This document shows, in pieces, positions 18,280 to 28,505 of a DNA stretch of 64,000 bases. How positions within the stretch are numbered: the first letter of the stretch is position 1; each line of letters begins with the position of its first letter. The notes below the pieces were generated by a model. The model was not told where the DNA came from and did not search any database. It was given only the letters and a program-made list of their open reading frames with translations. The position numbers and the translations under genes are program-made. Source of the stretch: Yoonia sp. (lineage in GTDB: Bacteria; Pseudomonadota; Alphaproteobacteria; Rhodobacterales; Rhodobacteraceae); contig NZ_JANQTS010000039.1 in the NCBI RefSeq assembly GCF_030731595.1, forward strand, positions 1 through 64,000, given 5' to 3'.

Positions 18280-18519
18280 ATGTCAGAAGCTTCAAACAGC
18301 CCACCAAGCCGAAACCCACTCACGGTTCTGTTTCTTGATCACCCGGCGACTGTGAACGAGACCTATTTCCAGCATATGCGGTTTGCGTTCAGTTTCGCGT
18401 TCTGGCTGGCCGCTGCTGCACTTGCCGCTTTAGTACATGCGGTCGTTCCCGCGCTTTGCGAGACAACCGCCAGCCGTATTCTCAAAAGGCTCCACGCCCG
18501 GATCGAGAGCCGCCACTGA
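18280..18519 (+). CDS. DUF6356-like small membrane protein
   Basis: FLDHPATVNETYFQHMRFAFSFAFWLAAAALAALVHAVVPALCETTASRILKRLHAR. Confidence 0.72.
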   Translation: MSEASNSPPSRNPLTVLFLDHPATVNETYFQHMRFAFSFAFWLAAAALAALVHAVVPALCETTASRILKRLHARIESRH

Positions 18520-19293
18520 ATGTGCCGTATCGCTGCCTACACAGGCCCAGCAATTCCGCTTGAAAACATCGTCGTGCGTCCGGTCCACTCGCTGCTGACG
18601 CAAAGCCAGCACGCCACCGAGGCAAAGCTTGCCGTGAATGGCGATGGTTTTGGGATCAGTTGGTACGACGAGCGGGGCAATCTTGGTGTTTACCGCGACG
18701 TTTTGCCCGCATGGGCTGATGACAACCTGACGAACCTGTGCCGCATGGTCCGCTCTGGCCATTTCATCGCGCATATCCGTGCCTCGACGATCGGCGAGAC
18801 GACCCGCACCAATTGCCATCCTTTCGTGCATGGCGCTTGGTCGTTTTGCCACAACGGGCAGTTGCCGCATTTCAAATCGATCCGCCGCAAGATGCTGGAC
18901 GCGCTCTGTGATGATCTGTTCGACGCCCGTCGCGGCTCTACCGACAGCGAACTGATCTTTCTCACGCTTCTGGCCAACGGGCTGGCGGCTGATCCTGTCG
19001 CCGCGATGCAGGCGACTTTGGCGCTGATTGGTCCCGCACAATCCGAAGGCCCGACCAAGCTGACCTGTGTCTTTTCTGACGGGCAGACGCTCTATGCGTT
19101 CCGCCATGCCTCGTCTGGTCCTGCACCAACGCTTTATGTTTCGGGCGTTCTGGATAATGGCGGGCGTGCAGTGGCGTCAGAGCCCTTGTGCGGTGTGACC
19201 GAGCGCTGGACCGCGATTCCGACCGATACGTTGTGCAAAGTCACTGCAGCGGGCTACGAGATGGTCCCGATGGCGATGTCTGCGGCCGCCTGA
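18520..19293 (+). CDS. Class II glutamine amidotransferase (YafJ-like)
   Basis: MCRIAAYTGP N-terminal Cys2; HIRASTIGETTRTNCHPFVHGAWSFCHNGQL. Confidence 0.94.
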   Translation: MCRIAAYTGPAIPLENIVVRPVHSLLTQSQHATEAKLAVNGDGFGISWYDERGNLGVYRDVLPAWADDNLTNLCRMVRSGHFIAHIRASTIGETTRTNCHPFVHGAWSFCHNGQLPHFKSIRRKMLDALCDDLFDARRGSTDSELIFLTLLANGLAADPVAAMQATLALIGPAQSEGPTKLTCVFSDGQTLYAFRHASSGPAPTLYVSGVLDNGGRAVASEPLCGVTERWTAIPTDTLCKVTAAGYEMVPMAMSAAA

Positions 19294-20318
19294 AACCCCC
19301 AGGCACCATCCTCGCGCAGCACGCGCGTCGCCTGACCGTTTTGGTGAAGGTGGTTGAGATGCGCCACGGCTTCGACCAAGGCCAGCCCGTATTCCTCTTG
19401 TCCGATCTGCCGCTTGAAAAGGGGCAAGAAACACTCTCCTGCGCTGCGCGGTTCGCTGAGATGTGCAAGCAAGCGGCGCAAAGCGCCGTGGTGGTTTTCG
19501 ATCAGTTGTGTCAACCGCGTCGGCAGTCCGGTGAAGGGAAGCTTGTGCCCTCCCAGCACCAAATGCCCGTCTTCGGCAAAGCTTTGGAACTTGTGACATG
19601 ACCGCAGCCAGTCGGCCACCGGATCGGCATCGGGTTCGGTCGGATAGACCCCAAGGTTCGGGCTGATGGACGGCAACAGTTGATCGCCACCGATCACAAG
19701 GTTGCAGTCGCGGCTCCAGAAGGTGGCGTGTTCGGGGGCGTGCCCGTCACCCATGCGGATATCCCAGGTCCGTCCACCCATTGTGATCGTGTCACCGTCA
19801 ATCAGGCGGATGTAGCCCAGGGGCAGGGGGGCCACACAATCGGCAAAGTTGAAGGGCCGCTCTGCCGCGCGGCGCGCGCGTTCTTGTGCCTCCATACCGG
19901 CCAGTTTGTAGAAGGCCAGTGCCTCGGGTTTCGGGGTGTCTTGCACATCGAGCGTCAGCATCCGCGCCATCAGCCAGCCTGTGCGTGGCATGCAAAGTGT
20001 TGCCCCGTGTTCCATGAACCACCCGGCCAAGCCTACGTGATCCGGGTGGTGATGTGTGACCACCACCCGCTTGACCGGTTTGCCAGCAAGCCGTCCGCGC
20101 AGCAGTTTTTCCCAGATTGCCCGCCCGCGTTTCGATGCGAAACCGGTGTCGATAACGGTCCAGCTGTCGCCGTCATCCAGCGCGTAGACGTTCACATGGT
20201 CGAGCGCCATCGGCAGTGGCAGCCGCAGCCAAAGCACGCCCGGTGCGACGGTAATCGCTTCGCCTTCCATTGGCGGCTGGGGGAAAGGGTAGCGGATCCC
20301 GCTTGCGCCATCAGCCAT
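19254..20318 (-). CDS. MBL fold metallo-hydrolase
   Basis: VVVTHHHPDHVGLAGWF, DGHAPEHATF, LGGH. Confidence 0.93.
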   Translation of the reverse strand: MADGASGIRYPFPQPPMEGEAITVAPGVLWLRLPLPMALDHVNVYALDDGDSWTVIDTGFASKRGRAIWEKLLRGRLAGKPVKRVVVTHHHPDHVGLAGWFMEHGATLCMPRTGWLMARMLTLDVQDTPKPEALAFYKLAGMEAQERARRAAERPFNFADCVAPLPLGYIRLIDGDTITMGGRTWDIRMGDGHAPEHATFWSRDCNLVIGGDQLLPSISPNLGVYPTEPDADPVADWLRSCHKFQSFAEDGHLVLGGHKLPFTGLPTRLTQLIENHHGALRRLLAHLSEPRSAGECFLPLFKRQIGQEEYGLALVEAVAHLNHLHQNGQATRVLREDGAWGFQAAADIAIGTIS

Positions 20319-22054
20319 CAGGCAGCGAGATCGTCAGCAGAGATGGACATCAGGTCGCTGGCGCCTTCGCGCACATGGGCCAGAAGACCGGTATGTTCGG
20401 GCAATATCCGCTTGATATAGAATGTGGCGAGTCGCAGGCGGCTCGTGTCACCCGCGACAGCACTTGCCAGATGCACATGGCCGCCCAAGACCCGCGCAAA
20501 GGCGCGCAGATAGGGCACGGCCCCTGCAAAGCGGTCATTCAGATCGCTCTGGGCCAACAGCCATTCGGTGACCTCGCGCAGTGTTTCCGCCGCTTGCCAG
20601 ACCGCTTCGGCAAGGTCGGGATGGGTTGCCTTGGCGGTCTCTGCCCCCTGTTCGATCTCTTCCAGAAGCCGGAACGCCGCTTCGCCACCATCCATCAGTT
20701 TCCGCGCGACAAGGTCCATGGCCTGAATACCGTTGGTGCCCTCGTAGATGGTTGCCACGCGGACATCGCGGGCAAATTGGGCCGCGCCTGTTTCTTCGAT
20801 AAAGCCCATGCCGCCGTGGACCTGAATGCCCATCGCGGCCACTTCGCAACCGATGTCAGAGCCAAAAGCCTTGCTGATCGGCGTCAGAAATGCGGCGCGG
20901 GCCTGCCAACCAGCATCACCGGTGGCCAGCGCCATGTCGATGGCAACGGCATTCATCAAGGTGATCGCCCTTGCGGCATAGGTATCGGCTTTCATCGTGG
21001 ACAGCATCCGGCGCACGTCAGCATGTTCGATAATGGCCCCTGTGCCGGGTGCTTTGCCTTGCTTGCGGTCTTGGGCATAGGCCAGTGCGTGTTGCAATGC
21101 GGCCTCGGCCACGCCGACGCCTTGGACGGCAACACCCAAGCGTGCATTGTTCATCATGGTAAACATCGCTGCCATGCCTTCATGCTCGTGACCGACCAGC
21201 CAGCCGGTCGCACCCGAGTACTCCATTACAGCGGTCGGAGAGCCATGCAAGCCCATCTTGTGCTCGAGGCTGACAACGCGCAGGTCGTTCTTTGCGCCGG
21301 GATTGCCATCCGCGTCCGGTATGAGCTTGGGAACCATGAAAAGGCTGATTCCTTTCGTGCCGGGCACCCCGTCGGGCAAACGCGCGAGGACAAGGTGGCA
21401 GACATTTTCGGTGAAATCATTGTCGGCCCAGCTGATATAGATCTTCTGGCCTGTGATGGCGTAAGTCCCGTCGCCATTTGGCGTGGCCTTGGTGCGCAAA
21501 GCCCCCACATCCGAACCCGCCTGCGGTTCGGTCAGGTTCATCGTTCCGTTCCATTCGCCCGAGATCAGCTTGGGAATGTAAAGCGCCTTGAGTGCGTCAG
21601 AGGCGTGGTGTTCAAGTGCCTCGATCTGCCCTTGGGTCATCAGCGGGCTAAGTTGGAGGGCAAGGCAGGCGCTGGCGATCATCTCGTTGACGGTGGTGGT
21701 CAGGGTCATGGGCAGGCCAAGGCCACCGACCTCTTTCGAGGCGGACATACCGATCCATCCACCTTCGGCAATGGCTTTGTACCCTTGGGAAAATCCGGGC
21801 GCTGTGCGCACAATGCCGTTGTCCAGATGGGCGGGATGCAGATCGCCTACGCGGTTAAGCGGTGCAAGGATATCTGCGCACATTCTGGCGCTTTCGGTCA
21901 GGATCGCTTGCGTCATGTCCGGTGTCGCATCGGCAAATTGGTCTGTGGCCGCGACAGCCTTGAAACCGACCACATGCTCCATCAGAAAGTGAAAATCGCG
22001 AATAGGCGCACGATAAGGCATTGGTTTTCTCCGAATGGTCCAGCCGCTTGGCAA
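20318..22054 (-). CDS. Acyl-CoA dehydrogenase with C-terminal extension (~578 aa)
   Basis: MNLTEPQAGSDVGALRTKA, QVHGGMGFIEETGAAQFARDVRVATIYEGTNGIQAMDLVARKL. Confidence 0.95.
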   Translation of the reverse strand: MPSGWTIRRKPMPYRAPIRDFHFLMEHVVGFKAVAATDQFADATPDMTQAILTESARMCADILAPLNRVGDLHPAHLDNGIVRTAPGFSQGYKAIAEGGWIGMSASKEVGGLGLPMTLTTTVNEMIASACLALQLSPLMTQGQIEALEHHASDALKALYIPKLISGEWNGTMNLTEPQAGSDVGALRTKATPNGDGTYAITGQKIYISWADNDFTENVCHLVLARLPDGVPGTKGISLFMVPKLIPDADGNPGAKNDLRVVSLEHKMGLHGSPTAVMEYSGATGWLVGHEHEGMAAMFTMMNNARLGVAVQGVGVAEAALQHALAYAQDRKQGKAPGTGAIIEHADVRRMLSTMKADTYAARAITLMNAVAIDMALATGDAGWQARAAFLTPISKAFGSDIGCEVAAMGIQVHGGMGFIEETGAAQFARDVRVATIYEGTNGIQAMDLVARKLMDGGEAAFRLLEEIEQGAETAKATHPDLAEAVWQAAETLREVTEWLLAQSDLNDRFAGAVPYLRAFARVLGGHVHLASAVAGDTSRLRLATFYIKRILPEHTGLLAHVREGASDLMSISADDLAA

Positions 22055-22135
22055 ACGCGGGTCCGGGGGCTATGCACCCCGCTATAGGGGCTAACCTACT
22101 CCTGAAGGCCCACCCATCAACCAAAACGCCACGTC

Positions 22136-23083
22136 ATGACCCATGAAGAAATCCTCACGCTCGGACCGGACACGGCCGGACTGCGCAAAGCAGCAGAGAT
22201 TTTGCGCCGTGGCGGGTTGGTGTCTTTCCCGACCGAGACCGTCTACGGGCTGGGTGCGGATGCCCGCGATGACAGAGCGGTTGCGGGAATTTATGAAGCC
22301 AAAGGGCGGCCCAGTTTCAACCCGCTGATTGTCCATGTGCCGGACCTTGCTGCGGCTCAGGTCTATTGCGACTTTAACGATGTGGCGCACAGGCTTGCTG
22401 CGGCTTTCTGGCCTGGCGCGCTGACACTGGTTTTACCGCTCAGGCCGGATGCGGGGATATCAAAGCTGGTGACTGCTGGTCTGGACACGCTTGCGATCCG
22501 CGTACCGGACCACCCGGTGGCCAAAGCGCTGCTGGATGTCTTCGGTGGGCCGGTTGCAGCACCTTCTGCGAACCCCTCCGGCCGGGTCAGCCCGACAACC
22601 GCCGCCCATGTGTTGGCCGGACTAGGCAACCGGATTGATGCGGTGATTGACGGGGGAGAGTGCCCCGTAGGGTTGGAATCGACCATAGTGAGCTGTGCTG
22701 GCACGCCTGCCCTGTTGCGCGCAGGGGGCATTCCGGTCGAGGCAATCGCGGCTTGTCTGGGTGCGCCGCTTGCCCAGCCGGACGATCCCGCCTTGCCGGT
22801 TGCACCCGGTCAGCTTGCATCGCATTACGCGCCGAAAGGTAAGGTCCGTTTGAACGCACCTTACGCCGAAGCGGGCGAGGTGCTGCTTGGGTTTGGTCCG
22901 GTTGATGCTGATCTCAACCTGTCCCCATCTGGGGATTTGACCGAAGCTGCCGCACGGCTTTTTGCCTGCCTGCACCAGTTGGATGCGATGGGCGCTGAGG
23001 CGATTGCCGTATCACCCGTGCCTGATATTGGCTTGGGCCGCGCCATCAACGACCGTCTGCGCAGGGCTGCCGCCCCCCGCTGA
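22136..23083 (+). CDS. L-threonylcarbamoyladenylate synthase
   Basis: Sua5/YrdC core: GGLVSFPTETVYGLGADARDDRAVAGIYEAKGRPSFNPLIVHV. Confidence 0.95.
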   Translation: MTHEEILTLGPDTAGLRKAAEILRRGGLVSFPTETVYGLGADARDDRAVAGIYEAKGRPSFNPLIVHVPDLAAAQVYCDFNDVAHRLAAAFWPGALTLVLPLRPDAGISKLVTAGLDTLAIRVPDHPVAKALLDVFGGPVAAPSANPSGRVSPTTAAHVLAGLGNRIDAVIDGGECPVGLESTIVSCAGTPALLRAGGIPVEAIAACLGAPLAQPDDPALPVAPGQLASHYAPKGKVRLNAPYAEAGEVLLGFGPVDADLNLSPSGDLTEAAARLFACLHQLDAMGAEAIAVSPVPDIGLGRAINDRLRRAAAPR

Positions 23084-23085
23084 TC

Positions 23086-23415
23086 CTAGCCTTGGCTGTT
23101 TTGCTGCTCGATATAACCGCGTAGCTCTTCCGCTTCGCGCCGCGCTTCGCGCAAGCCATCCATCGCGGCGCGCAATTCTGCCTCGGTCTGGCTCAACTGG
23201 TTGGTGATCTCGGCTTCGCGCTGTTGCAGATAGGTGATCGCCTGATCGCGGGTTTCTTCGGCCTCGTGCAAGGCCTGAGCCATTTTATCAAGTTCGCCGA
23301 TTTCTGCTTTGGTCACGCGCGTAAATCGGTTCACCAGCCAGCTTGCAAACCAGCCAAGCATGAAAGCCACAAAAAGGATGATGGCCGTTGCGATGATGAA
23401 TTCGGTTCTGTTCAT
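23086..23415 (-). CDS. Hypothetical membrane protein with coiled coil
   Basis: N-terminal TM helix followed by a long charged coiled coil. Confidence 0.65.
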   Translation of the reverse strand: MNRTEFIIATAIILFVAFMLGWFASWLVNRFTRVTKAEIGELDKMAQALHEAEETRDQAITYLQQREAEITNQLSQTEAELRAAMDGLREARREAEELRGYIEQQNSQG

Positions 23416-23424
23416 TGGCCTGTT

Positions 23425-25347
23425 CTATTCGTTTTCTGCTGCGGGTGCATCTTCTTGTGGGGCTGGGTCTTCTTGCGGGTCTTCAATCACGACATCTTCG
23501 GCTAACCCATCAAGGGCGGATGTGCTTTCGGGGAGCGGTTCGGGCAGAATCAGACTGAATTCGATCCGCCGGTTCGCTTCGCGCCCCTCTTCGGTTTCAT
23601 TCGAGGCGATTGGGTTCTCTTCGCCAAAGCCGATCGCTTCAAAGGTGGACACAGGAACCCGCCGTGCGCGCAGAGCGGTCAGGACAGCATCGGCCCGCGC
23701 CTGCGACAGTTGCTGGTTCATCTCCACACGCCCTTGACTGTCTGTAAAGCCGGAAACCCTGATCGGCAGGTCGCCGCATTCCTTCAGGACAGCCGCAATG
23801 TCGTCGACGACAGGTTGGGTGGCTGCGGTCAGATCCGCTGAACCGGGATCGAAGGTGATCTTGCGCCCTTCGGTAGCGGCGAGGATCTGAACCATGCATT
23901 CTTCGGGTGTCGGGCGGCTCGCGACCGGGTCCAATTGCTCGACATATGCCACGTCAATCTCAAAGACGGCAGTTTGTCCGAGCTTTTCAATCAAGAGCCT
24001 TGAGATGGCTGCACTGGCGTCTTCGTTGCCGGTATTGCCGCGCACTCGGATTGTGTCGGGTTCGACTACGACGGCCCCGTTCGAAAGCTCTGACAAGACC
24101 TCGATCCCCGCGAGGATACGGACCGACCAGTCAGCGGGCAGCCCCTCTGCAATCCGCGTGCCCATCGTTACCTGTCGTTGGCTGAACCGGGCATTTGCGA
24201 AACTTTCAGCCAAGGTATTTGTAACGTCGTCGGGTATGCGGCCACGAAGTTGGACCGCTCCCTCCGGGCTGAGTGTTGCTGTAAACTGCGGCAGTTCTGT
24301 GCCTGTATCGGTCGCCAGTTCGGGCAGTTCCGCGGAGAGAGCGAAGACGTCAGGAAGAGAATTTTCAAGACGTCCGACGATATTGTCGAATGTAGCTTGG
24401 CCGGTGCCGACCGGCGCAACCAGCGTAATATCGGTATCCGCAATTGTGACTGTGCCGCCACCCATGTTTTCGACTGCCGTTATGGCTTGTGCCACGGCTT
24501 CGCCCCAAGTGGTCGATGGTGCCCCAAGTGCCAGAACGCAGTTCGCCCTTTCCTGAAACCCGGCCTTGGAGGCAGCCGAGAGGATCGCGCTCACCGCTTC
24601 GGCGGTATCGGCAGTACAGGCATCAAACCGCGCGCCGTCTTCGTCGAGGACAAAGCGTGTCGTAAATGGCGAGATCACGGGGCGCGGGGCGCTGATATCC
24701 ACGGCCAGACGCACCCCTTCTGGTGTGTTGCGTGCAAGGGCAATTTCAAGTCGTCGTTTCTCTTCGGGGCTGTCCGAGATGGCACTCACCATCACCCGCT
24801 CGGCATTGACCGAGATTTTTGATTTATTCAGCAACTCAAGCGCGCGCAGTGCATAGTTCATCGCAGCCCGCCATGTTGGCGGTGTAGGATAGTCCCCAAC
24901 TTCCAGCAGGTCCGTGACCGTTTGTCCGTCAGCGATATCTGCAATGCGTTGCGCCAAGGCTTCGCGGTCTGTTGACGCGGGGATCAGGCCGATCAAGGAC
25001 ACCCCGGAATCGTTGCGCAAGATTTCGATGGCGAATTCGGGCGGCGCGATCACCGCCGAATCGGTGACGGAGAGGTTGTCGATGACACGGCTTGCATCAA
25101 CCATGCTCCCTGCGGCGGAAATTGCACGGAACCGCACAGCTTCGCTAGGGGCGTCACCTTCGAGAATGACCTGAAGGCCGTCGCCTAACACTGAAGCCCA
25201 CTCATAGCCTTGATCTACAAGCGTTTCCCGCACGGCCAGCACCGAGCGTTCTTCAACGATCGCCACCGTCGAGCGCGCGGCAATGACCGACAAGACCGCT
25301 GCCATGGCAAAGACGATCAAACGGATGAAGATGGCTGATAATCGCAT
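23425..25347 (-). CDS. OmpA family protein, large periplasmic region with BON-like repeats
   Basis: C-terminal ITFDPGSADLTAATQPVVDDIAAVLKECGDLPIRVSGFTDSQGRVEMNQQLSQARADAVLTAL. Confidence 0.9.
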   Translation of the reverse strand: MRLSAIFIRLIVFAMAAVLSVIAARSTVAIVEERSVLAVRETLVDQGYEWASVLGDGLQVILEGDAPSEAVRFRAISAAGSMVDASRVIDNLSVTDSAVIAPPEFAIEILRNDSGVSLIGLIPASTDREALAQRIADIADGQTVTDLLEVGDYPTPPTWRAAMNYALRALELLNKSKISVNAERVMVSAISDSPEEKRRLEIALARNTPEGVRLAVDISAPRPVISPFTTRFVLDEDGARFDACTADTAEAVSAILSAASKAGFQERANCVLALGAPSTTWGEAVAQAITAVENMGGGTVTIADTDITLVAPVGTGQATFDNIVGRLENSLPDVFALSAELPELATDTGTELPQFTATLSPEGAVQLRGRIPDDVTNTLAESFANARFSQRQVTMGTRIAEGLPADWSVRILAGIEVLSELSNGAVVVEPDTIRVRGNTGNEDASAAISRLLIEKLGQTAVFEIDVAYVEQLDPVASRPTPEECMVQILAATEGRKITFDPGSADLTAATQPVVDDIAAVLKECGDLPIRVSGFTDSQGRVEMNQQLSQARADAVLTALRARRVPVSTFEAIGFGEENPIASNETEEGREANRRIEFSLILPEPLPESTSALDGLAEDVVIEDPQEDPAPQEDAPAAENE

Positions 25348-25402
25348 TGGGTTCCGGTGATAGTGGTGGCTACTGCATAGGGCGACGCGGCGCGGTGTTC
25401 AA

Positions 25403-26368
25403 TCACACCAAAAGGGCAATGGCAAAAAACGGCAGGGGGATCAGACCTGCATCGCGGTTCGAACGGAATATCCGCAATAGTCCCTCTGCGTTGTCTGGAT
25501 TGAATTTGGTCAATTGCCATGTCAAATGCCACCCCAGCGCCCAAGGTCCGCCAATGGCAATCACAAGCGACAACATGGATCTTTCATAGGTCGCAAGCAC
25601 GACAGCCAGACCAAAAAGGATGATGGTCAGCGTCATGAAAAGCCGCAGCCATCTGCGGCTGTCATCACCGAAAAGCCGCGCTGTCGATTTCACGCCGATC
25701 AGGGCATCGTCTTCTGTGTCTTGATGCGCATAGATCGTATCGTAAAAAAGTGTCCATGCGATACCGGCCACATAAAGAACGATGGGCACGGGCCCGATGC
25801 TGTTGGTATGCGCAGCCCAGGCAAGCAAAGCCCCCCAGTTGAAGGCCAGCCCCAGAAACACTTGCGGCCACCATGTAAAGCGTTTTGCGAAAGGATAGAT
25901 CGCCACCGGCACCAGTGCCGCGATGCCCAGAATAATCGCTGTAGGGTAAAAGCTGATCAAGATGAGGAATGCCAAGAGCGCCTGAACGATCATCCAGACC
26001 AGCGCACCTTTGACGCTGACTTGGCCAGAGGGGATGGGCCGCGAGCGTGTCCGCGCGACCGATCCGTCAATGTCGCGGTCCGTGATGTCGTTCCACGTGC
26101 AGCCCGCACCCCGCATCAGGAATGCCCCGATCCCGCAGCCCACAATCGTCCAAAGATCATGCCGGCTGTAGCTGTCTGTCGCGAGGACCGCCAAGGACAA
26201 ACCCCACAGGCAGGGCGCATAAAGCAACCATGTTCCGATCGGCCTGTCCGCCCGGCTGAGCCGCAGATAGGGGCGGCTTGGCCGCGGTGCGAAACGGTCC
26301 ACCCAATTGTCTTTCACGGCGTCGGCGACAGTTCCGTTCGGCTCTGGCATCTGGGTTTCTTCGGTCAT
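25403..26368 (-). CDS. ubiA: 4-hydroxybenzoate octaprenyltransferase
   Basis: GAGCTWNDITDRDIDGSVARTRSRPIPSG; DTIYAHQDTEDDALIGVKSTARLF; ORF-track start 27118 is an upstream read-through. Confidence 0.95.
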   Translation of the reverse strand: MTEETQMPEPNGTVADAVKDNWVDRFAPRPSRPYLRLSRADRPIGTWLLYAPCLWGLSLAVLATDSYSRHDLWTIVGCGIGAFLMRGAGCTWNDITDRDIDGSVARTRSRPIPSGQVSVKGALVWMIVQALLAFLILISFYPTAIILGIAALVPVAIYPFAKRFTWWPQVFLGLAFNWGALLAWAAHTNSIGPVPIVLYVAGIAWTLFYDTIYAHQDTEDDALIGVKSTARLFGDDSRRWLRLFMTLTIILFGLAVVLATYERSMLSLVIAIGGPWALGWHLTWQLTKFNPDNAEGLLRIFRSNRDAGLIPLPFFAIALLV

Positions 26369-27100
26369 ATGCTTCGCTTCATGGCATCCAAGGTTCGGCT
26401 TTATGTAGATCACCCGTTGGGGGAAGGGCAATCGGTTCCGCTCTCGCGGGAGCAGGCCAACTATCTCTTTGCCGTGATGCGACTGGATGAGGGCACAGTC
26501 TTGTCGTTGATAAACGGGGCGGATGGCGAGTGGGATGCCGAGGTTGTCCAGGCGAGCAAGAAGGGCGGTATTCTGCTGTGCCGGTCGCAAACACGGCCCT
26601 TGCAACTGCCGCCGGATATCTGGCTGCTCTTTGCGCCGATCCGCAAGGAACGTACCGCGTTTATTGTGGAAAAGGCGGTCGAGTTGGGTGTGGCCCGTAT
26701 CCTGCCGGTCCAGACGGACTATACCCAAAGCGTCAATCGCATCAGGCAGGACAAACTGCAGGCTCATGCGGTAGAGGCCGCCGAACAATGCGGCGGGACT
26801 TTTGTGCCGCCTGTGGGTGATCTGCGCAAGCTGGACCGATTGCTGGCCGATTGGCCCCAAGACCGCCAGTTGATGTTTTGTGACGAGGTTCTGATTGGTG
26901 ATCCGGTTGCTTTGACCGGTAAAGGTGGCCCTTGGGCGATCCTGATCGGCCCTGAGGGCGGGTTTTCGCCCGCTGAGCGTGACCGGCTGCGCGCTTTGCC
27001 CTTTGCCCATCCCGTCAGCCTTGGCCCGCGAATTTTGCGCGCCGATACGGCGGCGGTTGTGGCGCTGACGCTGTGGCAGCAGGCCTTGGGCGACTGGTAA
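26369..27100 (+). CDS. rsmE: 16S rRNA (uracil1498-N3)-methyltransferase
   Basis: LLFAPIRKERTAFIVEKAVELGVARILPVQTDYTQ; ILIGPEGGFSPAERD; SLGPRILRADTAAVVAL. Confidence 0.94.
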   Translation: MLRFMASKVRLYVDHPLGEGQSVPLSREQANYLFAVMRLDEGTVLSLINGADGEWDAEVVQASKKGGILLCRSQTRPLQLPPDIWLLFAPIRKERTAFIVEKAVELGVARILPVQTDYTQSVNRIRQDKLQAHAVEAAEQCGGTFVPPVGDLRKLDRLLADWPQDRQLMFCDEVLIGDPVALTGKGGPWAILIGPEGGFSPAERDRLRALPFAHPVSLGPRILRADTAAVVALTLWQQALGDW

Positions 27101-27939
27101 TGATCCGTGCGACGACACAGGATCGCCCCGCCATCGAGGCCTTTTTGACCAAACACATCGCGACCTCCATGTTTCCGCTGTCGAATTTGCGGCGGTATGG
27201 CATGACCGGGGATCATCGCCATGTGGTGTCGTTCTGGGTGCGCTGGCAGGATGGAATGATCACTGATGTGCTGACCATGACCAATGAAGGGGTTCTGTTC
27301 CCCCAATGCCCCACGGGGCCTTGGGGTGCAATTAAGGCTGTGCTCGCAGGGACAGCGATCATGGGCGCGCTGGGGGACGCCGGACAGGTCAGCGCGTTGC
27401 GACACGCCTTGGGGCTTTGTGATAGGCCTGCGATGGATACCCAAGAGCCACTATACCGACTGCGTCTTGCGGCACTGCGGATGCCTGATGTGACCGGATT
27501 TTCACTGCGCCCTCTTGCGCAGGCGCCCCGCGACCTCGTAATCGGCTGGCGGCACGCTTACATCAATGAGGTGATGCCGATGCCGGGTGAGGACGCAGCA
27601 CGCAAAGCGGCTGACGACATCGCGGTTTATAGCGCGGCCGATACGCACCGTGTTTTGTATGAAGAGGATATGCCCGTGGCCATGACCGGGTTCAATGCGA
27701 CAGTGCCAAATGCCGTGCAGATCGGTGGCGTCTATACGCCCCCTGCCGAAAGGTCGCGCGGGCTGGCGCGGCGCGCGGTTGCGATGCATCTGTCCGAGGC
27801 GCGCGGCAAAGGCGTGACCGATGCCAGCCTTTTTGCGGCATCGCCCCAGGCCTGCAAGGCTTATGAGGCGCTAGGCTTTGCCCGCACCGGCGCTTTTGCC
27901 ATCCTGATCTTTCCGGAACCGCAGGTGATTTATGGCTGA
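27100..27939 (+). CDS. GNAT family N-acetyltransferase
   Basis: IGGVYTPPAERSRGLARRAVAMHLSEARGKG...LFAASPQACKAYEALGF. Confidence 0.85.
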   Translation: MIRATTQDRPAIEAFLTKHIATSMFPLSNLRRYGMTGDHRHVVSFWVRWQDGMITDVLTMTNEGVLFPQCPTGPWGAIKAVLAGTAIMGALGDAGQVSALRHALGLCDRPAMDTQEPLYRLRLAALRMPDVTGFSLRPLAQAPRDLVIGWRHAYINEVMPMPGEDAARKAADDIAVYSAADTHRVLYEEDMPVAMTGFNATVPNAVQIGGVYTPPAERSRGLARRAVAMHLSEARGKGVTDASLFAASPQACKAYEALGFARTGAFAILIFPEPQVIYG

Positions 27940-28450
27940 TTTCCTGAGGCCCGAAGTCCGCGCCTTGGCTTGGCGATATCGCGATATGCTTTTGGGCCTT
28001 GCACTTTTGGCGCTTGGCCTGTTCTGGGCTTTACGCAGTTTTGGTATCCTGCAATGGATCGGCTATGGCCTGATCGGTTTGGGGCTGATCTGGGCGATTG
28101 CGGGGGCGCAACGCGCGCGCTTTCGTCAAGATGGTGGCGGCCCCGGCGTTGTGCAGATCCGCGAACGGCGCTTGGCCTATTTCGGGCCGCTTGATGGCGG
28201 GGTGATCGATGTTGAAGACTTGACCCAGTTGGAAATCGACCCCTCAAGCCATCCTGAACCCAGTTGGGTGCTCACCGGTATTGGCGGCCAGCGGATCGCG
28301 ATCCCGATCAATGCCGCTGGTGCGGAAGAGCTGTTCGATGTCTTTGCCGCCCTGCCGGGCATCAAGACACATACCGTTCTCGATGTGCTTTCCCGCACAC
28401 CTGATGCGCGTGTGATTGTCTGGAGCAGAGTGAAGCCGCTCTTGCATTGA
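27932..28450 (+). CDS. Hypothetical membrane protein
   Basis: 172-aa ORF with two N-terminal TM segments; overlaps end of GNAT gene. Confidence 0.7.
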   Translation: MADFLRPEVRALAWRYRDMLLGLALLALGLFWALRSFGILQWIGYGLIGLGLIWAIAGAQRARFRQDGGGPGVVQIRERRLAYFGPLDGGVIDVEDLTQLEIDPSSHPEPSWVLTGIGGQRIAIPINAAGAEELFDVFAALPGIKTHTVLDVLSRTPDARVIVWSRVKPLLH

Positions 28451-28505
28451 CAGCCGCATTAAGTCACGTCACCGATAACGTCTGACCAACAACGGAGCGT
28501 CGCCT

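Noticed and set aside
20270-22087. 605-aa plus-strand ORF
   Set aside because: Antisense to a clear acyl-CoA dehydrogenase; composition is typical of GC-rich shadow ORFs.
25514-26368. N-terminal part of the 528-aa plus ORF upstream of rsmE
   Set aside because: Antisense to ubiA; only the part from about 26369 matches RsmE.
26369-27118. N-terminal extension of the 571-aa minus ORF containing ubiA
   Set aside because: Antisense to rsmE; UbiA homology starts near 26368.
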